A stretch of DNA of 64,000 nt from Lucifuga dentata (Eukaryota > Chordata > Actinopteri > Ophidiiformes > Bythitidae): positions 248,001-312,000 of the forward strand of contig VXCM01000150.1 of the NCBI GenBank assembly GCA_014773175.1, read 5' to 3'. Below are positions 11,801 to 23,082 of the stretch, one piece after another; the stretch's first letter is position 1; the number at the start of each line of letters is the position of its first letter. The notes beneath the pieces are model-generated. The model did not search any database, was not told the DNA's origin, and saw only the letters and a program-made list of their open reading frames with translations. Both the position numbers and the translations under genes were made by a program.

Positions 11801-14800
11801 CCTGAGTACATCTGTGGTAAATAAACATCTGACAGTCTGCTAGGTTCAGGATGTTCTTTTGTCCTGGCATTTTGCCTTCATTAAATAGTATATTTAATAT
11901 TTACAGTAGAGATTCAAAGGAGAGAGAGAGAGAGAGAGAACACACATGCAATGCAGCAAACAGTATATTTACTAGGATATCTTGTATATTTTACAGTACT
12001 AGGCTTAGGATGTGTGTTTTTTGACGAAACATGATGTCTTCTGCCCATGGCTCCAACTAATTCTCTATTTCTCTCTCTCCCTTCCTCTCTTTCTCCCCTC
12101 TCCTCTGTCCAGGCCTGATACTCCGGGCGGTAAAGAGACAGGAGCTGCCAAAGTCAGTAAGAATTTGATCTAGCTGGGTTTCTTGCTAAAAGCCTACGCC
12201 TCCCTCATCCCTGACAGGCTGACATGGTTTTCCTCCAGACTGGGATGTAGAAGCCAATGTTGCCCACAGAGAATGAAATGATGATGTGATACCCTGATCT
12301 TTTTTTTTTTTTTTTANTTTTTTTTTTTTTTTTTAAGTGGATATGCATTTCAGTAAAGCCCATCATCTGTTGAAAGTGCCATTGGCACCATTCACCATCT
12401 TCCATTTTGTTGAGAAGATTGTGAACTTGCCAACACTGACAAGTGACTTCATTAACACTCCCATGTTCTGTGGAATGCTAGTATGAACCAAATATTTTGG
12501 CACCCTGTCAAGTTTTTACTGTCTCAATTGTGCTTTCCAAATGGTGCATGCCTCTACATACACACACACACGAGTGAGAGGGTGTTGCACTTTTATTCTT
12601 GTTTCTCAATGTCTCAATTAATCTGCAGCATATTGCATATCCATGGTCCTAAGAGAAAAGGCAGCTCTAAAGTTGGCTTCATTCTCTTATGACCGCATGT
12701 CCTGTTCCAGTTAATGAACTAATATTGGCCAAGTGATTATTTAATAGTGGCAGTAGCCATTTGATTATTGTTTGTTGAAAAACGAGGTGGTTGTGCTCTT
12801 GACAGCCATATCTGGGCTTGTTTTAACAAGCAGCAGAGCCTCCTCTGCCTGGAAAAGCAAACTGACTCTTTAAAATACATGCTTAATGTCCTGCATACAT
12901 ATTGAAGACTTGAGAGTTAAGACTAGTTCATGCAAAGCTTGTTTTTTTTTTTTTTTTTTNTTTTTTTTTTTTTTTTGCTGTCCTGAGCTGGCTTCTCTTC
13001 CGAATGCCTTCCTGCCAGAGTAGGAAAGATGTGAATGTGACCCAGAAACTAATTGTCAAACAGGAAAATGGAGTGAAGGTTGTACTTCTGCTTCTTTGTT
13101 AAACTTGCCTAAGGTGCTTTGACCTGCAGTTTTTCTTGCCTGACCAGGTTTGAACAGCAGAAATGGGTGTGTCAGTGACAAAGTGCCACTGGCCCTTTCT
13201 GAACTCTCTGGACCTGAACTTGCACTTACAGTGGATAGAAAATGAAACCCAATCCCCGAAAGTATTTGCTTTTTCTTGTTTTAGAATCTGTAAATTTCGG
13301 GGAATTGAATAGAACTTGTTTTGCCCTGATCCAAAGCACACAACAAACCATATGAATGTAGAACAACCCAAAAAGATGCCAAAGGTGCTTCCACCAACTT
13401 TCTTCTTGCCGCCCTCCCATATAAGCCAGATGTGTGCAATATCTTTGATATTGTTTTATGATGCACAACTTGTCCTTTGTTGGCCATAAAACCCTCTAAA
13501 TCTTTCAAGGTTGCCATCGGATTCCCAGTGTGTCTCTGACCACTTTTCTTGGTCACTGGTCACTTGGGTTTTTTTGGTTTTTGGCTTTGATGGTTTCAGC
13601 AGATTGTGAGTGGTGCCGTTAACTTTCTGCTTCTTAATGATGGACTTAACAGCACTTCCAGGTATATTAAAAACCTTGCAAAAAAAATTTTATATCCTCA
13701 CCTGATGCGTGCCTTTACACAGACTTTGTCACAGAATTGTTTTGGAAGGTCTTTGAAACCCGTGTTGCTGTCTTTGTGGTTGACTTCACTTGCAGTCTGA
13801 AGGACCACAGCAAACAGCTGCTTTTATTTAAGTTCTTGCAGTTTCAGGCAGGTGTTGGACAACTAAGTTATTATGGGATCTTGGAGGCAATTTGAAGGCA
13901 GGAGGTTATTCCTGAGATAGCTTAAGTGACGCTATATTAACAGGGGGTGCATACTTATCAAACTTATCAAACCTAGACATTGCAGTTGTTTATTTTTAAT
14001 TAATGAAAGAAATTTTTTATAACTAATTTTTCATGTTGAAACTGTTAAATATTCTGTGCAGATAAGTTGGAAAAAATATGGATTTGTTGCATTTTAATTC
14101 AAAATGTCACAATTGTTAAATGGGGGTGTATTCAATTTCTATCCACTGTATTTCACTTTCTGACCTTTTCCCCTCTTCAGCCTCTCCTCCTATAATCTCT
14201 CTGACAGTGTTCATACATATAAGTATACCGGACATGTGGAAAGGCTCATGTCACTGGATCCTTTCTGAACTATCCTGCAGCGGCTGCGAGCTCCAGCCGC
14301 AGCTTCCCTCCACACATCCTCTCACACACGCACATGTAGCCTGTTGAACCAGTAGTCTAGTGCATGTTGACTCTCAACAAACATCACATGTAATTACATT
14401 TATCTTTGATCTTTTATCACAACTTGCCACTGTACATAAAGGCGTATCATTACTGTGTATCAGCACAGTACTTGTCAACACACACACATATTTGTTTCAG
14501 TGTGTGAAGATGTGCTAATACAGTTGTGTGACCTACAGCCCAAGATGACCCCACAGGAGCGGCTGAAGCTACGCATGCAGAAAGCTCTCAACAAGCAGTG
14601 TGAGTGCCACAGGATTACGAACACACACATACAGACTTGCACACAAATGTAGAAATGTTGTGCGTATAGACAGCTGAAGTACGAACATGTTTCTGTAGGA
14701 AATCTGTTTCATATTATTAGTTTCATATTATGCAAGGTACAGAAATGACTGCTGACTTGATAATGTTTGCTGATCTTCATCCTGTAGCAAAGGCGGATAA

Positions 14801-16134
14801 AAGAGCAGCACAGGTGAAGATCCAGCAGCAGGAAGAAAAACGACAGGTAAGTGTGTGTAGGTCTGTCTGTGTGTGAGGTTTGTATCATAACAGAGAATCT
14901 ATTATCCTTTATTTCCCCCCTCATCGCTGTGTTTATTTTACAGGAGCGAGAAGGAGAACTACGAGCCATGGCACGGAAGATACGCATGAAGTAAGACTGT
15001 GTGTGTATGTGTTTAAGTAGACTGCTTGCTACAATGGATAGTAAGTGAATACACCTCATTTTGCAATTTTGACATTTTGTTAACCTAAAGCCTAGAGTTA
15101 AAATGCAACAAATCCATATTTTTCCTGTGTGTATCTATTCATTTTCTATCTACTGTATGTATATGTGTTGCGATTGTCTGAGCCATCCTCTCTGCTTGTA
15201 GGGAGCGAGAGCGGCGTGAGAAGGAGCGGGATGAATGGGAACGGCAGTACGGCCGGCAGAGCCACTCGCCCTCGCCTTTGCCTTCGCCTTCCAGACATGG
15301 TGAGTTCAAGGTCTTTGGTCACCAACAGCACCAAAGGAGCTGATTGTGTCATAATTCATTGAACGTGCAGTGTTGATTGTGTGCAAAAATATTTAATCAG
15401 CTAAGCCTGAGATTTTTTTGGCATCAGTAGCTGCTCTGACAGTTTTATGGGCTTTAAGTTCTTAAGTTCTTCTATGAGCTTTATGTTCCTGCATGCTGTC
15501 GTTCTTATGGTAACTGTGTGTGTGTCTGTCCTCAGGCCGAGATCACAACTCATACAGAAGGTATGTGAGAAACCACAAGAATCTGCAGAGCTCAGATGAA
15601 GCAGAATGAATTATGGGGATTTTTACATGACTGCACTAACTCTATCTCATGGACTCTTCATACTCTTCTTAATAATATACCACTTGCCTTTTTCTTTATA
15701 AGCGAGCACTCATTCACAGTGTGAATTCAAGCAATGCAAATTTCTGTTGTGGAGGAGTAGATGTGTGACCAAGGAAACTTGAGTGCCAAGTCAATCTCAG
15801 GTGACGAGACCAAAGCCAGAAGCCAAATCTGAGTCTGAATGCAAAGAATTGTCGAGTCATCACAGATGTCTGGTACCAAATGAATATCGAAGTATAAGCA
15901 AAATACCACAAACTCTTCAGTGAAATATTTAGAAGTGATTATACAGAGTTAGTTAGAAATTGGAGTCTCTAGTTGATAAAGCTATGACTCGAGTCAAACT
16001 TGAGTGTCTCACCTGAGATTCAGACTCGCATCTAAAAGTGCAGTGACACTTCATCACTGGATTCTTTTCTCTCTTTTTTGTTTTTTTATAGGAGGTCACG
16101 CTCCCGATCACGGAGCCCGTACTCCAGATACTGA
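5851..16134 (+). CDS. clasrp: CLK4-associating serine/arginine-rich protein
   Basis: Twenty coding exons: 5851-5949, 7096-7193, 7277-7378, 8028-8107, 8396-8480, 8602-8738, 9028-9124, 9470-9548, 9649-9722, 9851-9892, 10009-10197, 10710-11015, 11105-11290, 12113-12152, 14539-14599, 14788-14846, 14944-14990, 15202-15299, 15536-15560 and 16092-16134, totalling 1947 nt (648 aa). The ATG opens MWQEARKHERKLRGMMVDYK, the known start of CLASRP/SFRS16. Residues about 35-170 match the DRY_EERY splicing-regulator region (MPWQGDANNMIDRFDVRAHL, CNYERYRGLVQNDF). An acidic stretch (EDNS..EEDEGIPDIDVEVDVDELNQEQ) follows, then ITFITSFGGSDEEAAAA, a long RS domain (about 360-525) and a conserved charged C-terminus (MTPQERLKLRMQKALNKQ) ending RSRSRSPYSRY. 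The family binds the kinase CLK4 and acts in nuclear alternative splicing. The exon-11 donor is ambiguous (10197 or 10201); only 10197 keeps the frame. Confidence 0.95.
6340..6911. mobile_element. Non-autonomous TTAA-flanked DNA element, copy A (clasrp intron 1)
   Basis: About 570 bp bounded by TTAA at 6336-6339 and 6912-6915, starting AGGATCAT and ending GGTCCT. The two ends are diverged inverted repeats of roughly 60-90 bp (for example TTACATTACTGAGAACCATTT at the left and its complement-like GGTTGTCAGTAACGTAA at the right). It codes for nothing. A second copy in inverted orientation, similar along its whole length, lies at 39976-40880. TTAA flanks are the target-site signature of piggyBac-type elements, but the family assignment is inference. 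Confidence 0.7.
12300..12976. other. clasrp intron 14, low-complexity stretch with two N joins
   Basis: Poly(T) tracts at 12300-12334 and 12941-12976 each hold one N (12318 and 12960). No exon is seen here. The surrounding intron (12153-14538) also carries a Tc1 relic. Confidence 0.75.
13229..14148 (-). mobile_element. Defective Tc1/mariner transposon relic (clasrp intron 14)
   Basis: About 920 bp flanked by a TA duplication (13227-13228 and 14149-14150) with inverted ends CAGTGGATAGAAAATGAA and, at the far end, the complement of CAGTGGATAGAAATTGAA. On the minus strand, 13556-13281 encodes the second helix-turn-helix part of a Tc1 transposase (NPMATLKDLEGFMANKGQVV, TISKILHTSGLYGRAARRK), and the DNA from 13563 to about 13780 looks like the first DNA-binding half. 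The catalytic DDE half is deleted and the frame is broken, so it cannot be autonomous. Confidence 0.85.
15032..15155. mobile_element. 124-bp miniature derivative of the same Tc1 family (clasrp intron 17)
   Basis: It is flanked by TA at 15030-15031 and 15156-15157. Its left about 90 bp (CAATGGATAGTAAGTGAATA...AAAATGCAACAAATCCATAT) match the reverse complement of the right end of the relic at 13229-14148. Its right about 20 bp match the other terminus (complement of CAGTAGATAGAAAATGAA). It is therefore two Tc1 ends joined by an internal deletion, inside a 211-bp intron. Confidence 0.8.
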
Positions 16135-16830
16135 GATGAGCAGCGGAAAATATGAAGGCATCCTACAACATGAACCCATGTCATTCTTACACATATACTC
16201 AGTTCATATAAGGCTATGAACTGAAATAGCAGAGACAGACTGATAAGCCGTTGGTAAAATAATCTACTCATCTGTACCTGAAGATGTTCTGTGATACAGT
16301 ATCTTTATACAGAGCGTCACTTTGCATCTGATACTTATCTCATTAATTACATATCTGATTGTTTCAGTCAAGCTGAATTTTGAGCTTCCTTTTTCATTTT
16401 TGCTTCATCTTGTAAAATACTGTAGATTGTTATATGAGTTTCTGTTTTTCCACTTCTTTACTAGCGGAACTGAAAGGTTAACCATCTGGAGCCATTCATT
16501 TATATTTCAGTGTGTCTGAAACTTGGCAATACCACCACTGATTGACCTTATATCTTCCTCATTTTCTTACTTCCTCATTTCCAAACGTCACTCCTGCTTT
16601 TACTCTCCTCCAACAGGACATGTTGATCCTGTAGTCCTTTTTAAACATTGCTAATGAATTGATGTACAGAATATTTCTAAAGCAATGATTAATAACAAGC
16701 CAATTTCATGTAGATATTAAAACTCTTTTTATAAAATCTTCCCAGTCAGCCACAGAAAATACTTTTTGTTTCAGTTAATATGGAATCATAAATGTAGAAC
16801 TCCAAATAAAACTCTGAATTGAATTGTGTG
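16135..16830 (+). other. clasrp: clasrp 3'UTR with poly(A) signal
   Basis: AT-rich non-coding sequence follows the TGA. An AATAAA at 16805-16810 is the likely cleavage signal. A second AATAAA at 17292-17297 could serve a longer transcript. Confidence 0.6.
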
Positions 16831-17879
16831 TTTTCGTTGTCCCTGTTCAATTGCAGTTAAGTTTCACAACGGTTGATTAATAAGATCTGAGCCTGGGCAG
16901 TAATTTTAATTTTTTAAGTAATACTATTAAGGTTTTTTGTTTTTGTTTTTTTTTGTTGTTTTTTTTTTTTTTTGGGCACATCAGATATATTAATTTGGGT
17001 TAAGTGATTGTAATCTACATGTTTCAGAGGTCCTCAAGACTCCGTGAGTTGGACACACTGGACAAACTAGGACAATGTGCAGTGATGATGATTATGACTG
17101 AACTATTTCAGCATCCTTGCCTGATTTTTGCTCCTTCAGACTTCGATGTCTTCCACAGGAAAAAAGATTTTTAGTTGGAACCTGTTTTTGCATCAGATGA
17201 TGTAACAGCAGCTGTAGAGGATTTTTTTTTTCAGTTTATTTTGGTTTTGGTTTTTGTTTTGAACAGCCAACGAAAGAACCTCTGAAACTTGAATAAAGTC
17301 CCTCCATGGCGGTTGTTAAAAAAATAAATAAATAAATAAAGATGGAGGGATCATGACAGGGAATTTATCCTACTTTTGTTTAGACTCCATAGATCTATCT
17401 AATAAAATTTAGACAACGGCACCTTAGACCCGATTTATGACTGAATGACAATATAAACGTTAAAAAAAAAAAAAAAAAAAAAAGCTGGGTTTAAACTTGA
17501 ATCCAACCTGAGAATGTTGAGTTCGTGTATTTTATCACTTGATGGCGCCAAATCTCAGTTTTACATTTAAAGATGCTCTGACAGAACGCTTCACTTTTTA
17601 AGTTTTGTTCAAATTATAGATGAACACGCACGTCATGGTGAACAGAAAAGGGGACGTGAGTGTTCCGCTTGTGTTTTTTTTTTTTTNTTTTTTTTTTTTG
17701 TTTGTTTGTTTGTTGTGGGGGGGCACCTGTGGAAAGCAACTTACTACTTCCTCCTCAACTGCTCCAGAAGGAAACAGCAAGTTTCCACAATCTAAACATT
17801 CAACATTATTAAAACAAACAGCATAAAAAAATCAAGAAGGAATAGTTAATGCGTGGTACAACAGCGTGTTGTTTATACA
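16831..17879. other. Interval between clasrp and znf296
   Basis: No gene is seen. It contains poly(T)/poly(A) tracts, an AAAT run near 17322-17340 and a single-N join within poly(T) at 17687. Confidence 0.7.
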
Positions 17880-18182
17880 GCGCATCCAGGAGGGCGGGGT
17901 CAGGGTCGACGGAACACCGGGGCGGGCGGTGCCTCCTCTCGCCCCTGCCCCCTTTCCCCCTCCACTGCGGGGAAGAAGCGTGAACTTGAACACTGCTCAA
18001 TATCACACCGCGAGTCCTCCCGCAGTGTCCGAGCTTAGATCCACTGACCTTCCACTTACCACTCGGAACATCTTTCGGTCAACTTTTCGCAGGAGGAGGA
18101 GGACCGGGACCGGGACAGGTTTTGCTTTGAGAAGGTTTGGTGCCCAAAACAGTGCCAAACGCGGAACGGAACGCGCGACGCG
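17880..18182 (+). promoter_or_regulatory. znf296: znf296 promoter and 5'UTR (CpG-rich)
   Basis: A local GC- and CpG-rich island in AT-rich DNA, with GC-box-like sequences (GGGCGGGG near 17894 and GGGGCGGGCGG near 17919). It leads directly into the ATG at 18183. No TATA box is evident. The transcription start is not resolved. Confidence 0.55.
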
Positions 18183-21100
18183 ATGTCCAGGCGCAAACTT
18201 GGAAGCCGCCCGCAGCACCTGAGTGCAATTCAAGGTAAGATAGAGAAGGTAGGAACGCGGATAAAGTCTGTGACGGACAAAATTAGCTTTTTTTTTTTCG
18301 TACTTACTTTTTTGGTTAGTTTACGCACACGTTTGGATGCGCACTCACCGGTAATTCCAGATAACGATTGTTTCTATTCGATCTATCACTTAAACCTAAT
18401 AACATATTATTCAGTTAATTTTAAATTTCATTTGGTTCATTTTTTTCTCTAAAGCATTCCTACGAGGACACAGTATAGTGTTTTGACCTTACTGTATCCA
18501 TCATGATTACAGCATATTTATCTCTTATGCTGGTTTCATAGACTATAATTTCCCCATTGTGACATATAGTTTTCCTGTGATATTTGTGTACTGTTTCAAA
18601 GTGTATTATTATTGTTGCTGAAGTTATTTATTCGTGTGGAAGAAGGACTGGCTTTTCGGCTCACTTGTTTTCAGAGGCTACAGGTCCGAACATGACAATT
18701 AATATTTCCCAGGTTAGACGTTGATCATGTTTCTAGGTTGGTCTTCACCTTGTCGGGGCAATTTTTTTGAAACTGTATGACAGATCTGTGCTGCCTGCAT
18801 GAGCCAATAAACTGTGTCCACCCGCCTTCATGTGGCTACATCTTATCTGGTCAGTGTGAAATAAAAATAAAAATTCATAAAGGGTCATCTAATGCCCTTT
18901 TTCTGTTTCTATTCATACGCTTGATCACATTCAGATTGTTGCTCATAATAGAAGTAGAGAGAAACTTAAACATTTGTTTTTTACACTTCAGTGCGTGTAT
19001 GGTGTGACCACAGGCTCTGTGTGTGTATGTGTGTGTGCGCGCGCGCGCGTGTGCGAAACCGCGCCTTGCATGTCTGCACAAATAGCTTAGACCTGAAACA
19101 GGAAAGGTGACATTTTTGAGTAACAACTGGCGAGATCCACCTTCAGACTGTACTGTCTGTACCTGTCCTGTATAATCCTAACCCTTGCAGGTGAATCAAG
19201 TCCAGGGATCAAGGTGTGTCTGTGACCGCATTGAGCAACAGTCTACTAACCCCCCCCCNCCACCCCCCACCCCCTTCTCAAAGAGCCCTACCTGGGCTGA
19301 GCTGTGAGACTATCTCAGAAATGGCTGAAGTTTGCTCAAGCTGTAAGTGTTTGGTTTAACTCTGAGGCGATTATTCCCATCTGTCTGACCAAACTGGCCT
19401 TCGTCTTCTGCATGTATTTCACAGTGCAGACAACAGAACATTTGTCAGGTTACTCTGAACCTGATGCCCTGTCCTTTGCAGGGATAGCTCTCATGAAGTT
19501 TACCACAACACTTAGAAACGCTGCTTATCATGTGCACCTTTTCTTTTATTGCAATCCACTTCCTGTTGAGAAACTCCAGCTGCATGTGGGAGGCTAAGAC
19601 GTGTGTGTGAAAGCAGGCGGCTATAATATTGCCTTTTCAAACCAAAAATTTATATACAGTCATATTAATCTGAGGTTGTAATTCCTGTCGAGATAGACAG
19701 TTTGTCTTCTTTTCACCTGCGGACTCAGAACGAGCAGATCTATGCCTGTTTGGTTAAAGGAAGTGGTCAGTGTTGGCTGAGCAGACTGGCCTCATTTCTT
19801 TAGAGCGCGGAAGGCAGATACAACCTTAAACTGTTGTTGTCTGAGTGAAGGTTTGACATGACTTGTGCCATTTAATGTCTCAGTGTTTGAATTTGGTTGT
19901 AGTGAGAGCATTTGAGTTTGGACAGCTCATTTTCTTTTGGATCTGGATCAAAGTTAGTAAAATCATTGAGTTTGTTAAGCACCAGCAAAGAGCGATATAC
20001 AAAACATTTAAGTAGGCTTTCAACTAAATAACACATATACATCTGAATACAAATATTAAGAAAATTCTTCTTAATATTTTAGTTATTACAACCCTGTTTT
20101 TCTAAAAGACTTGACCAGAGTTGTGTAATCCGGTAGTAATCTGTCTGGCAAAAGCTGAGTGTTAGTCTTAAATATCAACTTCTTTCTAACTTTGTAGCCC
20201 CTTTGTACCCAAATAGTATTATTATTATTATTAATATATAATTATAATAACTATATTATAATATTATATTTTTATTTGTATAGAACCTTTCATACAAAAA
20301 CGCAGCCCAAAGTGTTTTACAAGACATGAAGAGTTCAAAAGTCAGAACAAGCATAATAAATGCAAAGGATAATAAGAGTGCATAAGTATGCAAATAGATC
20401 AGATAAGTGATTCGAAAACATTTGGATTCAGTTAGCAATTCAATACCGTATTCAAACTTTTTTTTTTTTAGCTCAAATCCTGTATGATCATAATCATATG
20501 GATCATTTTCCTTGAAAAACTTGATCTCTGCTATTAACTGATTATGATGTTTTCTAATTTTCCATCCTGTTCTCTTCTTTCCGTATCTCCCGTCTTGTCT
20601 CTGATGTGTTTCCTATAGATGCCACTGGGCCAGCAGATAGCATTGCATCTTCATCAGAGGAGAGGCCTTCCCCTCCACAGGTCAGAGCATGTGATGAAGG
20701 TCGTGACCTCCTGACCTGTGGTCAGTGCAGCCAGGCTTTCCCCCTTGCCCACATCCTGGCATTTATCCAGCACAAACAGGGAGGCTGCCGCTCTCAAAAC
20801 CAAGTCCCTGCCACCAATGCGCCTCCTTCACCTGCCAACCGAGCATATCAGCGCATCACTACCACAGAGTTAGGACCACGCTTCATCGAGCTGAGGAGAG
20901 GGGGTGGAGCCTGGGGGGAGGAGACCAACGTGAAGGTGAAGGCGGAGCCAAGCAAAACAAGTGAGTGTTTGAAGAAGGCAGCTTGCTAATTAGTGACTCT
21001 TATTTTTTTTTTTGTTTTTATTTTTTCAACCTTCTCCCTCTCTTCTTTTAACAACTGTTCCCCTCCCTCCTCAGTCCAGCTCATTAGCTAGCCGTTGCCA

Positions 21101-23041
21101 TTAGCAGACCTGCGTGAGTTAGCGACGCACAGGCTAATTGTGTGGAAAGGTTAGGCGTCAGGAGCGTTTGGAGGGCCCTGAGGGTCCCTGAGGGCTCCAC
21201 GCTGAGCACCTGAGCTCCTCTCCATCTCCCTGGCTGTCAGTCTCTGAGGTGGAGTAGCCAGGTAAACACATCTCTCCCTTCCTGTCTTCCACTGTGGACA
21301 ACAGAGACAGATATCACATCCTCTCAGGACAGGAGTTTGTTTGACATTTTGACGATGATAGCCCTGATTTCTAGTATAAAATGATCAGAGGAGGAGATGT
21401 GAGGCTGTTTGTGTGTATTTCTCGCTGAAATGACACTTGTATTAGAAGACGTTGCATCATGCCCAGCTCCTCTGCCATCTCCCTGTTCTGCCCTGAGCCA
21501 AGCCACCTGAGCTCCTGGGAATACCCTTCTACCTCCATCTTTTTCTTCATCCAGTCTATCATCTTCTTGCTCTTCCTCTGCTTCTTCTTCCTCTGTGTTC
21601 AAACATCTATCTTTTTGCCTAAATCTCTGATTTTAAGTGTCTGGTATATTAACTGTTGACTTGATAGAAACCATTTCTCTAAAGGTCTAATTCTTCATGC
21701 CTTGTCCTTAGATATTAGACTTTTTTTTAGAGCAAGACTAGCAAAAATGGGACTATGGATTCCATGATGGTCTTGCCAAAAACAGTATGTTACATTGGGC
21801 CAGTCAAAACTCCAATCAGTCTCCAATCAAGACATGAATTCTCATTAAAAATCCTTTTGAGCAATTTCATGTGTAGTTTTCAACACTTTACATGAAAGAG
21901 AAGAGAGCTTTTGTGTTTTGTATTTGAGGCTCATACCGTATCTAGAAAGTGAAATGGAGTATGTAGCAATTCGTAAATGGACACAGCATCTTGCTACACA
22001 CTCGCAGTAGGTATGATTGCCCCTTTGCACATTTTGAAACTCTTTGTCATGCACACACACGTTAGCAGTTCCTTCCTTTGTGTAACGCTCTGGCGACTGG
22101 TGCATGCACTGTCGTTTCCGTTTGTCCACACTCTCTCTTGTTTTTCTGTTTCAGTCTGTTTTTCGTCTCTCACTCTCTCTCTCTCTCCCCCTCCCTCCCT
22201 CCCTCCCTCTCTCTCTCCCTCCCTCTCCGTCTCTCACACTGAGTCAGAAGAAGACGAGTCAGGTTGTTATGGGTGCCTATAGGATGATACAACAAACCAA
22301 GCACAAGGGGGAAAGAGCAGGATGGTTTTTAAATCATACAAAAGTAGATCATTTTGAATTAAAGTTTTATTAATTTCAAATGATGTTCCGTAACTGGAAT
22401 TATACTCAGCTTTTAAAATTGTGATTTCTCATCAGATTTTATGGTCTATTTGTTGGAATGTGAAAGAAGTATGAGTTCTGTGGTTGTCTTGTAGAATGTT
22501 TAACTGGGACAACTGGCAGATCTGAGGTAATAGGAAGTTGTGTTATACTTGAGTGGCAAAAGTGTGTTCAGTGTTTTGTTGGCCTGTGGCTGTGGGATGG
22601 AAACTGAACCTCTTAAGCTTCTGAGATGACTGAAAGTGAAAGAACGGTTATCCCACAACAGACAGGCCCTCCATCTATTAGGTGCATATGTGTGTTTGAG
22701 AGAGAGAGAGAGAGAGAGAGACGGTGAGAAGCCGGGGTGGGGGTGGGGGNNNNNNNNNNNNNNNNNNNNNNNNNNNNNNNNNNNNNNNNNNNNNNNNNNN
22801 NNNNNNNNNNNNNNNNNNNNNNNNNNNNNNNNNNNNNNNNNNNNNNNNNAACACACTTTCACTTTGCCCTCTTTCAATTTCTCACCCCCCCCCCATCTCT
22901 TTTCTCCTCCCTCTGCCTCCCAAGGGAAAAGAGATTCTGCCTGCTGCTCGTTAGTGCTCCCAGCCAATCTGCATTTTTAATTAGTAGTTATTGCTTCTGC
23001 TTAATATTCAAGTGCTACCCCGGGCCAAATGGGAATCCTTA

Positions 23042-23082
<41 letters not shown>

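Noticed and set aside
13281..13556. Possible host gene on the minus strand in clasrp intron 14
   Set aside because: The residues are a Tc1 transposase DNA-binding segment inside an element with inverted ends and a TA duplication.
22500..22980. Long open frames on both strands across the N gap in znf296 intron 2
   Set aside because: The frames are open only because N codons are unreadable; the flanks are GA, GGGGT and CT repeats.
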